Shown: positions 18,195 through 26,766 of the stretch, in pieces
Position numbering within the stretch: the stretch's first letter is position 1
How the letters are laid out: each line of letters begins with the position of its first letter
Assembly (NCBI GenBank): GCA_965249595.1
Contig: OZ252242.1
Span: forward strand, 1,364,001-1,428,000
Source: VXNJ01 sp965249595
Lineage (GTDB): Bacteria; Chloroflexota; UBA11872; VXNJ01
Direction of reading: 5' to 3'
Length of the DNA: 64,000 nucleotides
The notes under the pieces: generated by a model
What the model was told of the DNA's origin: nothing
The model's database searches: none
The model's input: only the letters and a program-made list of their open reading frames with translations
Made by a program: the position numbers and the translations under genes

Positions 18195-19487
18195 TCAAGG
18201 CGCCCTCACCAGTTCTTGGCAGGAATCCAGGCCCAGCAACTGGGCCCGGGCGACGGCGGCCACCGCCAAGCTGCCAGCCACGACGGTGATTTGATCACCG
18301 CGGGCCTGCATCCGTGCGCCTTTGAGGGCGGCCTTAACGTTGCCATAGCAACGGTGTGGAATGTCCGCTAAGGCGGCCGACAGCTGGTCGGTGCCGGCCG
18401 ACCGCGGATGATCGGCGGCGCAGAGGTGTAGGCCGCAAATGAGCGGGGCCAGGGGGTCGATCAATTCACGGCTGTTCTTGTCGGAAAAGCAGCCAAACAC
18501 CAGCTGCAACCGCGCACCGGGCCGAAATTCGTGCAAAAACTGCCCGAGGGCGGCGGCCGATCCCGCCGTATGGGCGCAGTCGACCACCACCGGAGGGTCA
18601 CCTTCGATGACCTCGCAGCGAGCCGGCAGGTTGGCGTCGGCCATCGCCGCATTGGATATTGATTCATCGATATCAAATGCGGCGTGTTTTAACGCCAGTT
18701 GGGCCAGGGCTGCATTGCTGCGTTGGTGGGGACCGACGATCTTGCTGTGCGACCGATATACCTTCTGGGGGTCAACAACAAAATAGGGCGACGCCTTCGC
18801 CCTGGCCTGTTCGGCAATAACCCGGGCCGCCGCCGCCGGCTGGGCTGCACTGACAACCGGCCGGCCCGGACTGATAATTCCGGCCTTGGCCTTGGCGATC
18901 TCGGTGATCGAATCGCCCAGGATGTGGGTATGTTCAAGCTCCAGCGGGGTAATTACCGTCACCCGCGGGTCGAGGACGTTGGTTGCGTCAAGTTCGCCGC
19001 CCAATCCGGTCTCAATCACCGCCGCGTCGACCTTCCCCCTGGCAAACCAATCAAAAGCCATCACGGTGGCCAATTCGAAGGTGGTGGCCGGCCCCAACCG
19101 GTTGCCAAATCCAACCCCGAGGGCATCGGTTTCAAACCTTAAAACTCGTGCCACTTGCTCGATGAACGCCGCCGCGCCGATTGGTTGACCGTCGATCTGA
19201 AATCGTTCGCGGAAGGTGTGGAGGTGCGGCTGGCTGTAAAGTCCCACCCGCTGGCCGCAGGCGGAGAGCGCCGATGCCATGTAGATCGCGGTCGAACCCT
19301 TACCTTTGCTGCCGGCCAAATGCAGGCATGGGTAGCGGCGCTGCGGCCAACCGGCGGCCGCCAGCATGGCCTCAGTGCGGGCACGACCATGGCTCGGCAG
19401 GGCCCCGCTGGCGGAAAACCCGGGCCCGCGCTCGATGTCTGACCGCTCATAGAGATGGGCCAGGGTTTGCGCGTAACTTTTCAGCAT
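18195..19487 (-). CDS. folC: Folylpolyglutamate synthase / dihydrofolate synthase
   Basis: 430 aa Mur-ligase-like ATP-dependent enzyme that adds glutamate to dihydropteroate and folates. It shows the P-loop GSKGKGSTAIYMASAL, the folate loop region YSQPHLHTFRERF, the metal-binding ETGLGGELDATN, the ITPLELEHTHILG motif and the C-terminal domain block VVDCAHTAGS. The catalytic lysine region around AKAKAGII is intact. It starts inside the last codons of folK (7 bp overlap), so the two are co-translated. A 106 bp gap separates it from the GT9 gene downstream. Confidence 0.95.
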   Translation of the reverse strand: MLKSYAQTLAHLYERSDIERGPGFSASGALPSHGRARTEAMLAAAGWPQRRYPCLHLAGSKGKGSTAIYMASALSACGQRVGLYSQPHLHTFRERFQIDGQPIGAAAFIEQVARVLRFETDALGVGFGNRLGPATTFELATVMAFDWFARGKVDAAVIETGLGGELDATNVLDPRVTVITPLELEHTHILGDSITEIAKAKAGIISPGRPVVSAAQPAAAARVIAEQARAKASPYFVVDPQKVYRSHSKIVGPHQRSNAALAQLALKHAAFDIDESISNAAMADANLPARCEVIEGDPPVVVDCAHTAGSAAALGQFLHEFRPGARLQLVFGCFSDKNSRELIDPLAPLICGLHLCAADHPRSAGTDQLSAALADIPHRCYGNVKAALKGARMQARGDQITVVAGSLAVAAVARAQLLGLDSCQELVRAP

Positions 19488-20011
19488 TGGCTCAGCTGCG
19501 CCGCCAGGTCGAGGGCCACTGCGCCCTTTTGCCGGTATATCGCCAGTTCCTCTTTTTCGGCCAGGTCCCTGGCAACTGCGCTGGCACTCCTGCTATCGGG
19601 AGCAATCGACAAGTCGCTGGCCAGGTCAGAGAGCGGTGCGCAGACGAATCGGCGTTGAGCAATTAGCGGGTGGGGTATCGTCAATTGCGGCGAGGAGATC
19701 ACCCGATCGCCAAAAATGAGGATGTCAATATCGATTACCCGCTCGCCCCAATGGCGCGTGGGCCGGCGACCGAGATCAAATTCGATGCGTTTTACCGCCG
19801 CCAGCAACGCCTGCGGGCTCTCGCTGAATTGGCCACGGCAGGCACAGTTGAGGAAATTGGGTTGATCGGCTACCCCCCAGGGTTGGGTCTCGTAGACCGC
19901 CGATACCTCTACGCCGCCGAGGATTTCAGCCAAACGCACCAAGGCGCTGAGCAGACTCTGGTAGCGATTGCCCAAATTCGCACCCAGACCCAAATAAGCC
20001 AATGGCAACAA
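19481..20011 (-). CDS. folK: HPPK: 6-hydroxymethyl-dihydropterin pyrophosphokinase
   Basis: 176 aa enzyme that transfers pyrophosphate from ATP to 6-hydroxymethyl-7,8-dihydropterin in folate synthesis. Family motifs are visible: AYLGLGANLGNR at the N-terminus, YETQPWG, PNFLNCA, and the catalytic acidic block RHWGERVIDIDILIFGD. The IPHPLIAQRRFVCAPLSDL segment closes the site. Translation seems to start at TTG (20011), followed by a second TTG; no ATG is available. It overlaps folC by 7 bp. The other folate genes (folE, folB, folP) are not in the window. Confidence 0.94.
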   Translation of the reverse strand: MLPLAYLGLGANLGNRYQSLLSALVRLAEILGGVEVSAVYETQPWGVADQPNFLNCACRGQFSESPQALLAAVKRIEFDLGRRPTRHWGERVIDIDILIFGDRVISSPQLTIPHPLIAQRRFVCAPLSDLASDLSIAPDSRSASAVARDLAEKEELAIYRQKGAVALDLAAQLSQC

Positions 20012-20097
20012 ATAAGCCTTGTCTCTAGGCTGCCCAGCGGCGCTGGATTTGGCCGGTTGGCGAATTTTCCGCTGCCGACGGGTCCGCGAACGGCAGC

Positions 20098-21447
20098 TTG
20101 ACCGTGCAGGCGCTACTAATTCCCCAGGTCATTCTGCTATCGGCGGCGGCCGGATTTTTGGGAATGCTGTTGGCCTGGTGGGTCTGGCGCATCGGCGCGG
20201 TCGCACAGCTGCGTCCTTCGCCGGCAATCGGGTTGATCGTTGTATTGGCGGCGGTGCCGCTGCGGCTGGCCGCCGGTCTCTCGACGTCTTTTGCGGAGAT
20301 CGGCTTGACCGAAGCGGCAATCCCGTTGGCCATCGTTTGGACAATCTTGTTCCGCCGGCCGGGGCGCTTTTTCCTGCCCCGCCAATTGATCTGGTGGGGC
20401 GCCTTTTTGGCCTTCGCCGTACTCTCCATCACCTGGGCCCAGGCAATCGGACCGGCGATTAAGGAATTTGTGAAGTGGGCGCAGTTGCTCATCGCCCTTG
20501 TGTTGACCTGCGACCTGGCCCGCAACCGAGGTGATTTGGAAGTCTTGATCCGATGGGGCGGAGCCATCGTGGTAGCCGAGATTGGGCTGACCGCCTTGCT
20601 GCTGCCACTTGGCGGCGGGTTGGCCGTCAACAGCGCTTTGCCGCGCCTGGCTGGCACATTTGGCCAACCAAACCCGTTCGGGGCATACGTGGCAATAGCG
20701 TTTGCGTTCGCCCTGCCGGCGGCATTGAGCAACCACCACCGAGTTTCCCGTTACGGGCGAATTGTGGCGGCACTGGCGGCACTGGCCGTACTAGCCTCGC
20801 TTTCGCGCGGGGCGATCGTTTCTCTGGTGGGCATCGCCGCGGTGAGCGTTTGGGCCCTTCGTCTGCCAAGTTGGCGCAGTTGGTTGTTTTCACCTCCCGC
20901 GCTACTGGCGGGTCTTGTGGCGGCCGCCGCGTTTGTCGTCGTTCTGGCTAACGTGCAGCTGCCGGCCGAAGGCACCGGATTGATAGCGGGCGACGTCCGC
21001 CCGCGAGAGGTGATCGCCGATCCCAGTCCGGGCTCGTTCTCGGTAGAACAACGCTTGGGTTTCTGGCTGGCGGCCGCCGACATGACCGCCGCCCACCCGC
21101 TAGGCGGCGTAGGCCTTGGAAATTTCGATGAGGCATACGGGCAGTTCTTTGTCTCACCTTGGAACTATTCGCTCGGGCATGCCCATAACCTGGTTCTCAA
21201 CACGGCGGCGGAACTGGGACTGCTGGGAGCCGCCCTGTTGATGGTGGCTTTGATCTCGTCATTCCTGCCGGCCATCGCCCGTGCCCGGTCGCCCGATCCG
21301 GATTGGATTGACGTCGGAGCGGCGGCCCTGTTGGCGGGGTTTTTGTTGCACGGCCTATTCGACTACATGATCGTGGGAGGCTTGGGCGTGATCATTGGCA
21401 TTGGATTGGGGATCGGCCTGCGTCGGCCAAGGGAGGTGATTCCCTAA
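20098..21447 (+). CDS. O-antigen ligase / polymerase-like membrane protein (Wzy/WaaL type)
   Basis: 449 aa with about ten hydrophobic segments and one large extracytoplasmic loop (around residues 290-360). The loop ends in the conserved GVGLGNFDEAYGQF ... GHAHNLVLNTAAELGLLG region, whose His (HAHN) is the functional residue in WaaL-type ligases. It probably joins or polymerises undecaprenyl-linked glycans on the outer face of the membrane. It likely starts at TTG 20098 (or GTG 20104). The next GT4 gene begins 1 base after its stop, so they form an operon. Whether it acts as ligase, polymerase or protein O-glycosyltransferase cannot be decided from sequence. Confidence 0.82.
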   Translation: MTVQALLIPQVILLSAAAGFLGMLLAWWVWRIGAVAQLRPSPAIGLIVVLAAVPLRLAAGLSTSFAEIGLTEAAIPLAIVWTILFRRPGRFFLPRQLIWWGAFLAFAVLSITWAQAIGPAIKEFVKWAQLLIALVLTCDLARNRGDLEVLIRWGGAIVVAEIGLTALLLPLGGGLAVNSALPRLAGTFGQPNPFGAYVAIAFAFALPAALSNHHRVSRYGRIVAALAALAVLASLSRGAIVSLVGIAAVSVWALRLPSWRSWLFSPPALLAGLVAAAAFVVVLANVQLPAEGTGLIAGDVRPREVIADPSPGSFSVEQRLGFWLAAADMTAAHPLGGVGLGNFDEAYGQFFVSPWNYSLGHAHNLVLNTAAELGLLGAALLMVALISSFLPAIARARSPDPDWIDVGAAALLAGFLLHGLFDYMIVGGLGVIIGIGLGIGLRRPREVIP

Positions 21448-21448
21448 G

Positions 21449-22579
21449 GTGCGGGTGGGTTTTGACGCGACCGCGGCCGCCTGGCAAAGCGCCGGTATCG
21501 GCCGTTCGGTGTGGGAATTGCTGCGGTCCATGCTCTCCCAGTCCGGCGATGACATTGACTGGGTGGTCTTTTATCAAGGCCATCGCACGGCGGCCCGTCT
21601 GGAGGCGATGCTGGCAACCTTTAATATCCGCCCGATGATCGTGCCGTTTTCGCCGCGGTTGGGATTCGCCCTCTGGCAGCGCCTCCGCCTGCCGCTGCCG
21701 CTGGAGCTCTTCACCGGTCAGCTGGATTTGCTGCATGCGCCAGATTTCGTGCTGCCGTTCTCGTTTGCCAAAGCCAAGGTTGTAACGATCCACGATCTGT
21801 CATTCCTGACCCATCCACACACTGCCGATGCCAATTTGCAAGTCCGCCTGGATCGGGCCGTGCGGCGCGCGCTCGAGCGCGCCGATCGCGTAATCTGCAT
21901 CTCCCGCACCACCGCCAATGACGTGGTAAGCCTTCTCGATTACGACCCAAATCGGATCGATGTCATTTACTGTGGGCTGGACTCTGCCCTATCGGCCGAT
22001 CCTTCTGAGGCCGAGTTGGCCCGGCTTGACGAAATACATTTGCCTTCCCGGTTCGTGCTTTCGGTGGGGACGTTACAACCGCGCAAGAACCTGCTGCGAA
22101 TTACCCGCGCCGTGGCATCGCTGCGGGCCAGCGGCGAGGATGTGGGCTTAGTTCACGCCGGCGCGCGGGGCTGGATAAGTGACGCCGACCTGGGCGCCAT
22201 CGAGAGCACCGGTGCGGGGTTCTTACACCGGCTTGGCCCGGTCGACGATGGATTGTTGCGGGCCCTCTATGCCCGGGCCGGCGCACTGGCGGCGGTATCG
22301 GAAGCCGAAGGATTTATGCTGCCGATGATCGAGGCCATGGCCCATGGCGTCCCGGTGGTTACCGCATCGGTATCTTGCATGCCCGAGATAGCAGCCGATG
22401 CCGCTCTGCTGGCCAACCCTTACGACCATGAAGAAATCGCCACTAGCCTTCAATCCGCGCTCACCCGCGGTTCGTCGACCACCGAACTGATCGCTCGCGG
22501 TCACGCCCGGGCCCGCGATTTCGATTGGGATAAAGCCGGGGCCGAAACCCTGGCCGCTTACCGGCGCGCCGCTCGTTAG
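21449..22579 (+). CDS. Glycosyltransferase family 4
   Basis: 376 aa retaining GT-B enzyme. It starts with GTG, 1 base after the O-antigen-ligase-like gene. It shows TIHDLSFLTHP in the N-terminal domain, the ICISRTTANDV linker, the VGTLQPRKNLLR phosphate-binding region and the EX7E motif in SEAEGFMLPMIEAMAHGVP. The closest pattern is that of mannosyl- or rhamnosyltransferases of surface polysaccharide clusters. The sugar is undetermined. Its 3' end overlaps the convergent hydrolase gene by 4 bp. Confidence 0.87.
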   Translation: MRVGFDATAAAWQSAGIGRSVWELLRSMLSQSGDDIDWVVFYQGHRTAARLEAMLATFNIRPMIVPFSPRLGFALWQRLRLPLPLELFTGQLDLLHAPDFVLPFSFAKAKVVTIHDLSFLTHPHTADANLQVRLDRAVRRALERADRVICISRTTANDVVSLLDYDPNRIDVIYCGLDSALSADPSEAELARLDEIHLPSRFVLSVGTLQPRKNLLRITRAVASLRASGEDVGLVHAGARGWISDADLGAIESTGAGFLHRLGPVDDGLLRALYARAGALAAVSEAEGFMLPMIEAMAHGVPVVTASVSCMPEIAADAALLANPYDHEEIATSLQSALTRGSSTTELIARGHARARDFDWDKAGAETLAAYRRAAR

Positions 22580-23535
22580 TCGCGCAGGCAACTGCGAGCG
22601 AATCGATGGCGGCGTTCAAATGCCGCGGCCGCCAAAGGTGACCCCAACCCATCGAAGGCGTGCGTGGCGCCGGGGAAGATTTCAATTTCGGCCTCATTGC
22701 CGGCGGCGATCCAGCGGGCGTACATAAATAGCGAATCGTCAAGCAGCGGATCGGCCGTCCCGACCATGAACAAAGCCCGCGGTAGACTGCTCAATTGGGC
22801 CCGCAACGGCGAAATGTCCGGGTCGGCCGGGTCGACTCCGGTCCCGCCGAAAAAATAATCCTCGAACAACGACATGCTGTCGCTGGCGATGATCAGGCTG
22901 TCGCGGCCGATCCGGCTGCGGGCCGGGCAGGCACCCGAGAAATCGAAAGCCCCGTAGACCAGATCGGCGCCCGCCCAATCGGCATACCCGTGCCGGTCGC
23001 GTAGCCGCAGGATGGTCGTCGCCGACAGGTGACCGCCGGCCGATTCACCGCCGATTAGCAGTCGGTCGCTCCCAAATTCGGCGAGAGAGTTTTGCACCAA
23101 CCAGACCCCCGCCGCTTCGCAGTCGTCGAGCCCGGCCGGGTATTTGTGTTCGGGCGCCAGGCGGTATTGAACGCTAACCACCGCCACGTTGGCCGCTTGC
23201 GCCAACGCCCACAGTTTTTCATCCTGTTGGTCATACGAACCCAGCACCCAGCCCCCGCCGTGAATGTGCAAATAGACGCCGTCAACCCGGTCAGGTCTAA
23301 ATATCCGCAGCGGAACATCGCCGGCCGGACCGGCGGCCGATGCGGCTTCGGCAACGTCGAGCATCACCGGCGGCGGCCGAACGGGAGTGCCTTCGCGCTG
23401 CTGGCGCCGCAGTTCGGTCGGCGAGGCGTCACCCAATCCCAACTGGCCGCTTAAGGCCGCCGCCAACTCGGCATTGAAATATCGCATCGCCGGGCTGATG
23501 GCGCTGGGGCGGAAGAGGGCCGGGTCTAGGGGCAT
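22576..23535 (-). CDS. Alpha/beta hydrolase, hormone-sensitive-lipase type esterase
   Basis: About 319 aa. The oxyanion-hole motif HGGGW, the nucleophile motif GESAGG (Ser), the acid residue in GTADPLLDDS and the His in GATHAFDG are all present and in the usual order. The architecture is that of the HSL / family IV esterases, which cleave short acyl esters. ATG 23535 with an upstream AGGA was taken as start; the frame is open further upstream without family-like sequence. It interrupts the glycan cluster on the opposite strand, so it may deacylate glycans or lipids, but that is only inference. Confidence 0.88.
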   Translation of the reverse strand: MPLDPALFRPSAISPAMRYFNAELAAALSGQLGLGDASPTELRRQQREGTPVRPPPVMLDVAEAASAAGPAGDVPLRIFRPDRVDGVYLHIHGGGWVLGSYDQQDEKLWALAQAANVAVVSVQYRLAPEHKYPAGLDDCEAAGVWLVQNSLAEFGSDRLLIGGESAGGHLSATTILRLRDRHGYADWAGADLVYGAFDFSGACPARSRIGRDSLIIASDSMSLFEDYFFGGTGVDPADPDISPLRAQLSSLPRALFMVGTADPLLDDSLFMYARWIAAGNEAEIEIFPGATHAFDGLGSPLAAAAFERRHRFARSCLRD

Positions 23536-23728
23536 GGCGAAGTTTCCTGGCAGGGGTGCAGTGTGCCCATTTTCTCCTCGCCCGAGAGCGGCGATTTCCA
23601 CTGGCTCATTCGTAGAATCAACGCGCCCGCGCCGATGCTTGGCCCCAACTTGGAACAGGCGCGCAGCCGGCGATTGTCGATGCGCAATAGTGATGCCAAG
23701 CTCGCGTTTGGTCAGGAGGGGGCTGCAG

Positions 23729-24373
23729 TTGGATCTTGCTGAGGCGGTAACCAACTACGCCGCGATTGCGGCGGCTACCTACCTACTCGGTTCGATCCCT
23801 TTCGCGTACCTTTGGACCAGGGTCTTGGCGCACGCCGATTTGCGGTCGGTGGGCACCGGCAATACCTCCATCTACAGTTCCTTCTTTAATGGTGGATACA
23901 TACCGGCCGGTCTGACGTTGGCATCCAATTGCGCAATTGGATGGCTCTCCATTCACATCGCCGACGTCCTGCTGCCCGGCGACAAAGCGGCCCTGATGAC
24001 AGGTTTGTTTTTCGCCACTGCCGGCGCGCTGTGGCCGATTTTTATCCGGTTCCGTGGCGGCAGCCGAGGCACCACGACCTTTGGCTGGGGCACCTTTTTT
24101 CTTGATTTCTACGTTGGTCGGCCTTTCCCGATCATCGCCGCTTTGTCGGTCGGCATTTGGGTATTGGCGCTCGTTGCTCGGCGCCGCACCTTTCGCGCCA
24201 CCTCGATCGCCTACCGGACATTTCCGTTCGTCTTTTTCGTCGTTGACCGGTCCTGGGAATTTTTCCTGGGGGCAGTTGCGATCTCGGTGCTGATGCACCT
24301 CAAACATCGCCCCAAATACGATGATTCCACGCTCTACGGGGTTGGACGCAATATCGGCGTCAATAAGGCCTAG
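23729..24373 (+). CDS. Divergent PlsY-like (glycerol-3-phosphate acyltransferase family) membrane protein
   Basis: About 214 aa with five to six hydrophobic segments. The TTG start at 23729 is supported by a strong AGGAGGGGG site upstream. Signatures of PlsY are recognisable but altered: YLLGSIPFAYLWTR fits well. The phosphate-loop GSGNxGATN appears as GTGNTSIYSSFFNGG, and the KGGKGVAT motif as RGGSRGTTTFGW. A clear third motif is not seen near the end. It may be an acyl-phosphate-dependent acyltransferase with another acceptor, or an inactive relative. It sits just ahead of two GT4 genes on the same strand. Confidence 0.7.
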   Translation: MDLAEAVTNYAAIAAATYLLGSIPFAYLWTRVLAHADLRSVGTGNTSIYSSFFNGGYIPAGLTLASNCAIGWLSIHIADVLLPGDKAALMTGLFFATAGALWPIFIRFRGGSRGTTTFGWGTFFLDFYVGRPFPIIAALSVGIWVLALVARRRTFRATSIAYRTFPFVFFVVDRSWEFFLGAVAISVLMHLKHRPKYDDSTLYGVGRNIGVNKA

Positions 24374-24406
24374 TCGAGTCCTGACTGACTCAATGGCAAA
24401 GCGCCG

Positions 24407-25471
24407 GTGAACGTTTTGCTCAACGGCCATTTCGCTGGCGCATCGACGACCGGCTCCGGCCAGTATCTCGAGCGGCTGACCACCCATTTGCGGCGCCTGG
24501 CGCCCAATGATAAATTCGTGGTCGCGCGACCAAAGCGCGGAACCGCATCACCGCTGGCCAAATTGGCCTGGGAACAATTGGGCTGGCCGCACCGGGTGTT
24601 TGCCGACGCCCCCGATCTGGCCCATACGCCCTACTTTTCAGCGCCATTGTGGGGGCGGACCGATATCGTCACGGTGCATGATCTGATCGGGTTGATATTG
24701 CCCGAATACTCTGCCAATCCGCGTTGGCGCCTATACAACGCGCTGGCGTCGCGCGCCGTTCGCCGGGCCAGGTTGGTCATCGTTGACTCGCAAGCCGCCG
24801 CCAACGATGTCGAGCGACTGCTGGCGGTGGGTCCGGACCGAATTCGGGTAATCATGCTCGGGGTTGAACCGGCCCCTCACCTGGATCGAACGGAAATTGA
24901 TGTCCATTTGGCCGATATCGGAGTCCAGCGCCCCTACTGCTTGTACTTGGGCTCGGGCGACGTCCGAAAAAATATCACCGTTCTGCTGGAGGCCATTGCG
25001 CGGCTTGAACCGCAGCAGCGCCCCCAGTTGGTGATTGCCGGCAATGTTCCCAACCTGGGCACGCCGCTCTTTCCCGACCATCGTCAATACGCCCGGCAGC
25101 TCGGCGTTGATCCCTGGCTGCGATTTACGGGGCGGGTAAGCGAAGCCCGCAAACAGGCCCTTTACGCCGGTGCCCGCATGCTGTTATTCCCGTCCTTCTA
25201 CGAAGGCTTTGGCTTTGAACCACTAGAAGCTATGGCCCATGGCCTGCCGGTCATTGCGTCTGATGCCACGTCGATTCCGGAAGTGACCGCCGGAGCAGCC
25301 CTCCTCCTCCCGCCGCATGAGCCCCAGCAGTGGGCCGAGGCAATTGCCGTAATCGGGAATGATGAAGTTGCCCGCCGCGAATTGATCGAAGCCGGTTCGA
25401 CCCGCGCCGCCGAACTCAATTGGCCGGCCACGGCGGCGTCCACCCTCGCCGCATATCGCGAACTTCTGTGA
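24407..25471 (+). CDS. Glycosyltransferase family 4
   Basis: 354 aa GT-B enzyme beginning with GTG, 33 bp after the PlsY-like gene. It contains VTVHDLIGLILPEY, VIVDSQAAANDVERLL, the nucleotide-sugar region LYLGSGDVRKNI and the EX7E motif SFYEGFGFEPLEAMAHGLP, followed by SDATSIPEV. It is built like its paralogue at 21449-22579, and both resemble mannosyltransferases of polysaccharide clusters. Its stop overlaps the start of the next GT4 (GTGA), indicating coupling. Confidence 0.87.
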   Translation: MNVLLNGHFAGASTTGSGQYLERLTTHLRRLAPNDKFVVARPKRGTASPLAKLAWEQLGWPHRVFADAPDLAHTPYFSAPLWGRTDIVTVHDLIGLILPEYSANPRWRLYNALASRAVRRARLVIVDSQAAANDVERLLAVGPDRIRVIMLGVEPAPHLDRTEIDVHLADIGVQRPYCLYLGSGDVRKNITVLLEAIARLEPQQRPQLVIAGNVPNLGTPLFPDHRQYARQLGVDPWLRFTGRVSEARKQALYAGARMLLFPSFYEGFGFEPLEAMAHGLPVIASDATSIPEVTAGAALLLPPHEPQQWAEAIAVIGNDEVARRELIEAGSTRAAELNWPATAASTLAAYRELL

Positions 25472-26562
25472 GGGTCCTGTTGGTCTCAAAGGCCCTGCTG
25501 GCGGCCGAGTACCGCAAAAAACTGACCGCCTTGTCGGCCGGGGGCGACATTGAACTGCTGGCCGGCGTACCGGCCTCGTGGGGTGGAGCAGATCTGGAGC
25601 CAGGGAGGGTCCAGGGTTACTCACTGCAGGTTCTGCCGACCCGTTGGTCGCGCAGCTTTCACCTGCACCACTATCCCACCCTGGGGCGAGTTCTCGAACG
25701 GGTAAGGCCCGATCTTCTCCATATCGATGAAGAGCCCTACAACTTGGCCACCGCGCACGCAATTTGGGAAGCTCACTGGCAAGGCATCCCGGCGGTTTTC
25801 TTCACCTGGCAAAACATAAACCGCCGCTACCCGCCGCCGTTTTCTTGGATCGAGGCCTACTGCTACCGAACCGCCGTCGGGGCAATTGCCGGCACCAGCC
25901 AGGCTGCCGGAGTGCTGCGGGCCAAGGGTTACCGCGGCCCCTTGGCCCAGATCCCCCAGTTTGGCGTCGATGCCGGATCATTCCGCCCGCAACCGTCGCC
26001 GGCGCGGGCCGGCGAATTGGTAATTGGGTTCGCCGGACGCTTCATTGAAAGCAAGGGGTTGCGCGTTCTGTTGCAGGCTGCCAAGCGGTTGGATCCGCTG
26101 CCGCTGCTAAAGCTGGCCGGTGACGGGCCGCTGGCCGGTCTTTTGCGTGAGCAGGCGGCCGCCGGTCCATTGGCCGGGCGGATCAAATTGAACGGGCAAT
26201 TGCCTTCAAACGCGATGCCCGATTTCCTGCGATCGATCGATGTCCTGGTGCTGCCGTCTCTCGATACCGCCAACTGGAAAGAGCAGTTTGGCCGCGTTTT
26301 GGTTGAAGCAATGGCTTGTAGCTGCCCGGTTATCGGCTCGGATTCCGGCGCCATCCCGCTGGTAATTGGCGACGCCGGACTGATCGTTCCGCAGGGTGAT
26401 GCCCAAGCTTTGGCCGAGGCGCTGCGGCGCCTTAGCAAACCGGCCGCCAGAGAGCGCCTGGGCCGGTCCGGGCGCCAGCGAGCGCTATCGCAATTTACCC
26501 ACCGGCAAATTGCTATTGCCACCAGGGATTTCTATAACAACGTTTGCAACACCAGTTCTTAA
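25468..26562 (+). CDS. Glycosyltransferase family 4
   Basis: 364 aa; the GTG at 25468 shares bases with the stop of the preceding GT4. The N-terminal domain (MRVLLVSKALLAAEYRKKL, HIDEEPYNLATAHA) is shorter than usual. The C-terminal half has GFAGRFIESKGLRVLL, LAGDGPL, and an acceptor-side motif where the usual E(G/S)FG reads DTANWKEQFGRVLVEAMACSCP, so the first Glu of EX7E lies in WKEQFGRVLVE. It probably adds a sugar in the same surface glycan as its neighbours. It is the last gene of this run before the 204 bp gap leading to rny. Confidence 0.85.
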   Translation: MRVLLVSKALLAAEYRKKLTALSAGGDIELLAGVPASWGGADLEPGRVQGYSLQVLPTRWSRSFHLHHYPTLGRVLERVRPDLLHIDEEPYNLATAHAIWEAHWQGIPAVFFTWQNINRRYPPPFSWIEAYCYRTAVGAIAGTSQAAGVLRAKGYRGPLAQIPQFGVDAGSFRPQPSPARAGELVIGFAGRFIESKGLRVLLQAAKRLDPLPLLKLAGDGPLAGLLREQAAAGPLAGRIKLNGQLPSNAMPDFLRSIDVLVLPSLDTANWKEQFGRVLVEAMACSCPVIGSDSGAIPLVIGDAGLIVPQGDAQALAEALRRLSKPAARERLGRSGRQRALSQFTHRQIAIATRDFYNNVCNTSS

Positions 26563-26766
26563 GGCCGGGGCGCGCGCCGCGCTCGGCATCGAAGCGTCAT
26601 GCATAATCGCTTCAGATAACAAATGAGGCTCTCTAAGGGGCCTCGGTGATGACTCTCTCGCAGCTAATTAACAATGCAATAAATCCGGCTTGCGCGGACT
26701 CTCCGCGCAGGGTCCGATCGCGGCGCGCGGCAGACTCACACCTTTCCACTTCTCCCGGATATTTCC
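26563..26766 (+). other. Structured leader region upstream of rny
   Basis: Gap with three successive inverted repeats: GAAGCG/CGCTTC (26591-26613), GAGGC/GCCTC (26625-26644) and TGCGCGG/CCGCGCA (26691-26709, loop of 5). None is followed by a T-run, so they look more like a structured 5' leader than terminators. An AT-rich stretch at 26668-26685 may hold a promoter. No RNA family is recognised. Confidence 0.35.
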
